Shown here: piece by piece, positions 52,322 through 55,466 of the stretch
Numbering within the stretch: position 1 is the first letter of the stretch
Layout of the letters: each line of letters begins with the position of its first letter
Assembly: GCA_963204785.1 (NCBI GenBank)
Contig: CAUJHG010000059.1
Coordinates: 1-55,466 of the forward strand
Reading direction: 5' to 3'
DNA from: Pseudomonadota bacterium
Lineage (GTDB): Bacteria > Pseudomonadota > Gammaproteobacteria > Burkholderiales > Burkholderiaceae_E
Length of the DNA: 55,466 nt
Notes under the pieces: model-generated
What the model saw: the letters and a program-made list of their open reading frames with translations, nothing else
The model's database searches: none
What the model was told of the DNA's origin: nothing
Translations under genes and position numbers: made by a program

Positions 52322-53884
52322 GTGCGACTGTTCCGCCTCGTCCGCATCCTCTTCGTCGCCTGGCGCTATGGGCTGGACGAGATCGCCGCCACCGGCGCCG
52401 CCGCAACCTTCGGCTCCGGCGCGCTGCTGAGGATCTCGCGCCTGCTGCGCCTGGGCCGCCGGCTGCACGCGCCGCGCGGCGAGCGGCTGCGGCTGGCGCT
52501 CGAGGACCTCGGCCCGATCTTCGTCAAGTTCGGCCAGGTGCTCTCCACCCGGCGCGACCTGCTGCCGCCGGACGTCGCCGACGAGCTCGCCCGGCTGCAG
52601 GACCGCGTCCCGCCCTTCCCCGGGGAGCAGGCGATCGCCGCAGTGGAGCGCGAGCTCGGTCGCAGCGTCGACGAGGCCTTCGGCAGCTTCGACGCCCGGC
52701 CGGTGGCCTCGGCCTCGATCGCGCAGGTCCACTTCGCCACCCTGAAGGACGGCACGCCGGTCGCGGTCAAGGTGCTGCGCCCCGGGATGCGCGAGGTGAT
52801 CGGCCGCGACCTCGCCCTGCTGCGGGTGGCCGGCGGGCTGCTGGTGCGCATCTCCGCCGATGCGCGCCGCCTGCGTCCGCTGGACGTGATCGACGAGTTC
52901 GACACCTACCTGCACGACGAGCTCGACCTGGTGCGCGAGGCCGCCAACGCCAGCCAGCTGCGGCGCAACTTCGCGCGCTCGACCCTGCTGCGCGTGCCGG
53001 ACATGCACTGGGACTGGTGCACCACCGGCGTGCTGACGATGGAGCGGATGCACGGGATCCCGATCGGCCAGATCGACCGGATGCGCGCCGCCGGAATCGA
53101 CCTGAAGAAGCTCTCGCGCGACGGCGTCGAGATCTTCTTCACCCAGGTGTTCGAGCACGGCTTCTTCCACGCCGACATGCACCCGGGCAACATCCTGGTC
53201 GGCGACACCGGAGCGGACTTCAACCGCTACATCGCGCTCGACTTCGGCATCGTCGGCACGCTCTCCGAGACCGACAAGAACTACCTCGCGCAGAACTTCC
53301 TCGCCTTCTTCCGGCGCGACTACCGGCGCGTGGCCGAACTGCACGTGGAATCGGGCTGGGTGCCGCGCGGGACGCGCATCGAGGAGCTCGAGGGCGCGGT
53401 GCGCGCCTGCTGCGAACCGGTGTTCGACCGTCCGCTCAAGGAGATCTCGCTCGGACTGGTGCTGCTGCGGCTGTTCCAGGCCTCGCGCCGCTTCAACGTC
53501 GAGATCCAGCCGCAGCTGGTGCTGCTGCAGAAGACGCTGCTGAACATCGAAGGCCTGGGCCGCCAGCTCGACCCGGACCTGGACCTCTGGGTGACCGCCA
53601 AGCCCTTCCTCGAACGCTGGATGCAGCTTCAGGTGGGACCGGCCGGCCTGCGCCGGCGCCTGGAACGGGAATCGGCGCAGTGGTCGCAGATGCTTCCCGA
53701 GGTGCCGCGCCTGGTGCACACGGTGCTCGCGCACCAGGCGCGCCGCAGCCTCGAGCACGACCAGCCGCCGGCGTGGCTCGAGCCCCTGCTCAGGGAGCAG
53801 CGCCGCACCCGCACGGTGCTCGCGATCGGCATCGTGCTGATCGTCGCGCTGCTTACGGCGCTGCTGCTGCATCCCCCTGCGTGA
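52322..53884 (+). CDS. ubiB: Ubiquinone biosynthesis atypical kinase UbiB
   Basis: A membrane-associated ATPase/kinase-like protein needed for ubiquinone synthesis. The 520-residue product carries the family motifs: [22 protein letters not shown] near residue 62 (KxGQ), the Ala-rich loop [62 protein letters not shown] with the catalytic Asp, and [10 protein letters not shown] near 303. One or two C-terminal membrane helices ([18 protein letters not shown]) end the protein. GTG start at 52322. It is divergent from the flavocytochrome gene. Confidence 0.96.
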   Translation: MRLFRLVRILFVAWRYGLDEIAATGAAATFGSGALLRISRLLRLGRRLHAPRGERLRLALEDLGPIFVKFGQVLSTRRDLLPPDVADELARLQDRVPPFPGEQAIAAVERELGRSVDEAFGSFDARPVASASIAQVHFATLKDGTPVAVKVLRPGMREVIGRDLALLRVAGGLLVRISADARRLRPLDVIDEFDTYLHDELDLVREAANASQLRRNFARSTLLRVPDMHWDWCTTGVLTMERMHGIPIGQIDRMRAAGIDLKKLSRDGVEIFFTQVFEHGFFHADMHPGNILVGDTGADFNRYIALDFGIVGTLSETDKNYLAQNFLAFFRRDYRRVAELHVESGWVPRGTRIEELEGAVRACCEPVFDRPLKEISLGLVLLRLFQASRRFNVEIQPQLVLLQKTLLNIEGLGRQLDPDLDLWVTAKPFLERWMQLQVGPAGLRRRLERESAQWSQMLPEVPRLVHTVLAHQARRSLEHDQPPAWLEPLLREQRRTRTVLAIGIVLIVALLTALLLHPPA

Positions 53885-53994
53885 ACGCAGCCATGCGCAG
53901 GCCCCGATTCCGAGTGCCCGCCGTCGGCCGTGACCGGCACGCCCTCCTTTCCGCCCCGACCCCACCTCTTCGCCGCTGAACCGGAGCCGCGTCC

Positions 53995-55466
53995 ATGCTC
54001 GTCGGATTCGTCGCCCTGTACCTGCTCGTCACGATCGGCATCGGCTGGTATGCCGCCCGGCGCGTGCGCAATGCCACCGACTACTTCGTCGCCGGGCGCA
54101 GCCTGCCCCTGTACATGAACATGGCGACCGTGTTCGCCACCTGGTTCGGCGCTGAGACGGTGCTCGCAGTGTCCTCCACCTTCCTGCGCGACGGGCTGGG
54201 CGGCGTGGTCGCCGACCCCTTCGGCGCAGCGGCCTGCCTGGTGATCGTCGCGCTGGTTTTCGCCAGGCGCTTCTACCGGCTGAACCTGCTGACCATCGGC
54301 GACTTCTACAAGAAGCGCTACAACCGCACGGTCGAGATCGGCACCGGCGTTGCGATCACGCTGTCCTACCTCGGCTGGGCCTCGGCCAACCTGATGGCGC
54401 TGGGCATCTGCTTCAACGTGCTCTCGCGCGGCGAGATCACCCTCGAGCAGGGGATCATGCTCGGCGCGGCGGTGGTGCTGGTCTACCTGCTGATCGGCGG
54501 CATGTGGGCCGTGGCCTTCACCGATCTGTTCCAGACCGTGATCATCGTGCTCGGCCTGCTGTACATCGCCGCGATGTTAGGGGGGCGCGCCGGCGGCTTC
54601 GAGCGTGTGGTCGAGGTGGCCGCCGGCGAGGGTCGGCTCGACCTGCTGCACTCGTTCGAGCCGAGGGACGCGATCGCGCTGTTCGCCGCCTTCGTCACGA
54701 TGGCGCTCGGCTCGATCGCGCAGCAGGACGTGTTCCAGCGCGTCACCAGCGCCAAGGACGAGAGGACCGCGATGCGCGGCACGCTGTTCGGCGGGCTGGC
54801 CTACCTGGCAGTGGCCTTCGTCCCGATGTTCATCGCGGTCTCGGCCTTCCTGATCGACGGCGACATGGTGTCGCGGATGCTGCAGAGCGAAGGCAACGAG
54901 TTCCAGCTGATCCTGCCCACGCTGATCCTGGACAACACGCCGCTGTTCGCACAGGTGCTGTTCTTCGGCGCGCTGCTCTCGGCGATCCTCTCAACCGCCT
55001 CGGGCGCGCTGCTGGCGCCCACCGCGATCTTCAGCGAGAACGTCTTCAAGCCGCTGCTGGGCGGGCGCATGCCCGACCGGCAGCTGCTGATCACCGCGCG
55101 CATCATGCTCGCTGTCTTCACGGGCGCGACGATGCTCTTTGCGCTCAACAGCGAGTCGTCGATGTACCAGATGGTGCAGAACGCCTACAAGGTGACGCTG
55201 GTGGCCGCGTTCACCCCGCTGGCCTTCGGGATGTTCTGGCGCGGCGCGACACCGCAGGGCGCGATCCTCTCGATCGTCCTCGGGCTGCTCACCTGGACGG
55301 TGATGGAGCAGACCGCACCCGACGCCCTGGTGCCCCCTCAGCTGGTCGGGCTGGGGGCCTCGATGCTCGGGATGGTGCTGGGCTCGATCGCGCCGCCGCT
55401 GGCCGGCGGACGCGGCAACCCGGGCGTGGTCGACGAGGCGACGAGCGGGCGCGCCCGCGTCCACGG
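53995..55466 (+). CDS. Sodium/solute symporter family protein (truncated by window end)
   Basis: At least 490 residues with about twelve membrane segments, of the SSS family (PutP/YidK-like). Family features: a start without long N-terminus (LVGFVALYLLVTIGIGWYAAR), NATDYFVAGRSLPLYMNMATVFATWFGAETVLAVSS, GGMWAVAFTDLFQTVIIVLG, QDVFQRVTSAKDERTAMRGTLFGGLAYL and LFFGALLSAILSTASGALLAPTAIFSENVF. The frame is open from the ATG at 53995 to the window end without a stop. Substrate is unknown. A GGAG lies about ten bases before the start. Confidence 0.9.
   Translation, partial: MLVGFVALYLLVTIGIGWYAARRVRNATDYFVAGRSLPLYMNMATVFATWFGAETVLAVSSTFLRDGLGGVVADPFGAAACLVIVALVFARRFYRLNLLTIGDFYKKRYNRTVEIGTGVAITLSYLGWASANLMALGICFNVLSRGEITLEQGIMLGAAVVLVYLLIGGMWAVAFTDLFQTVIIVLGLLYIAAMLGGRAGGFERVVEVAAGEGRLDLLHSFEPRDAIALFAAFVTMALGSIAQQDVFQRVTSAKDERTAMRGTLFGGLAYLAVAFVPMFIAVSAFLIDGDMVSRMLQSEGNEFQLILPTLILDNTPLFAQVLFFGALLSAILSTASGALLAPTAIFSENVFKPLLGGRMPDRQLLITARIMLAVFTGATMLFALNSESSMYQMVQNAYKVTLVAAFTPLAFGMFWRGATPQGAILSIVLGLLTWTVMEQTAPDALVPPQLVGLGASMLGMVLGSIAPPLAGGRGNPGVVDEATSGRARVH

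Noticed and set aside
54991..55464. Minus-strand open frames at the window end
   Set aside because: They lie opposite the sodium/solute symporter, whose plus-strand frame is open from 53995 to the end with family motifs. The minus frames have no motif.

Overview
This is a GC-rich (roughly 70%), densely packed chromosomal segment of a betaproteobacterium, most likely Burkholderiales. The evidence is the set of conserved gene neighbourhoods: coxB with a fused cytochrome c domain next to ctaD; methyltransferase/comF/trmL/gpsA/secB/grxC; gpmA/ctpA; slmA/argB; hslUV/STAS protein/dksA/COG0523/xerC; lpxL-lpxL/metK; ahcY with an SAH riboswitch and metF; and slt/cca. Most genes are housekeeping. I see no insertion sequence, prophage, CRISPR array, tRNA or rRNA. 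Short intergenic gaps, ATGA or TTGA stop-start overlaps and GTG/TTG starts are common.

Layout. 0-2.4 kb: start of a cytochrome c oxidase operon (ctaD partial, coxB, DUF2244) with its own promoter. 2.4-9.3 kb: BioC-like methyltransferase, comF, trmL, LOG protein, gpsA, SH3 protein, secB, grxC, rhodanese, gpmA. 9.4-14.8 kb: ctpA protease, a MazEF-like toxin-antitoxin pair with a palindromic operator, a MoeB/ThiF E1-like enzyme, an amidase, slmA. 14.8-19.7 kb: HAD nucleotidase, argB, a CobS-like gene that has lost its catalytic motifs, a CobC-like phosphatase, an acyl-CoA ligase. 19.7-28.6 kb: hslU, hslV, STAS protein, one-cysteine dksA, COG0523 GTPase, xerC, DUF484, a 43-residue ORF where dapF is normally found, and two lipid A acyltransferases.

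28.6-39.1 kb carries the methionine/SAM cycle: metK behind a structured leader with a possible anti-Shine-Dalgarno element, ahcY behind an SAH riboswitch with a mutually exclusive downstream hairpin, tlyA and metF. Between them sits an iron-acquisition cluster (TonB receptor with a Fur-box-like site, FMN alpha-hydroxyacid dehydrogenase, PiuC-type dioxygenase), then pdxH and a small ComEA-like protein. 39.2-48 kb: a degenerate HD-GYP protein, 5-formyl-THF cyclo-ligase, slt, NDUFA9-like SDR, GST, cca, DUF2905, and a MidA/NDUFAF7-like methyltransferase. 48-55.5 kb: pteridine-reductase-like SDR with folB, ttcA, a ferric-reductase-like flavocytochrome paired with an exported cytochrome b5-like protein, ubiB, and a truncated sodium/solute symporter.

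No large unknown system is obvious. The most unusual signals are small: the metK leader, the predicted inactive HD-GYP and CobS-like proteins, the altered dapF locus, the iron cluster with an inserted flavoenzyme, and the flavocytochrome/b5 pair. All functional calls come from motifs and neighbourhood read by eye; no database search was run.
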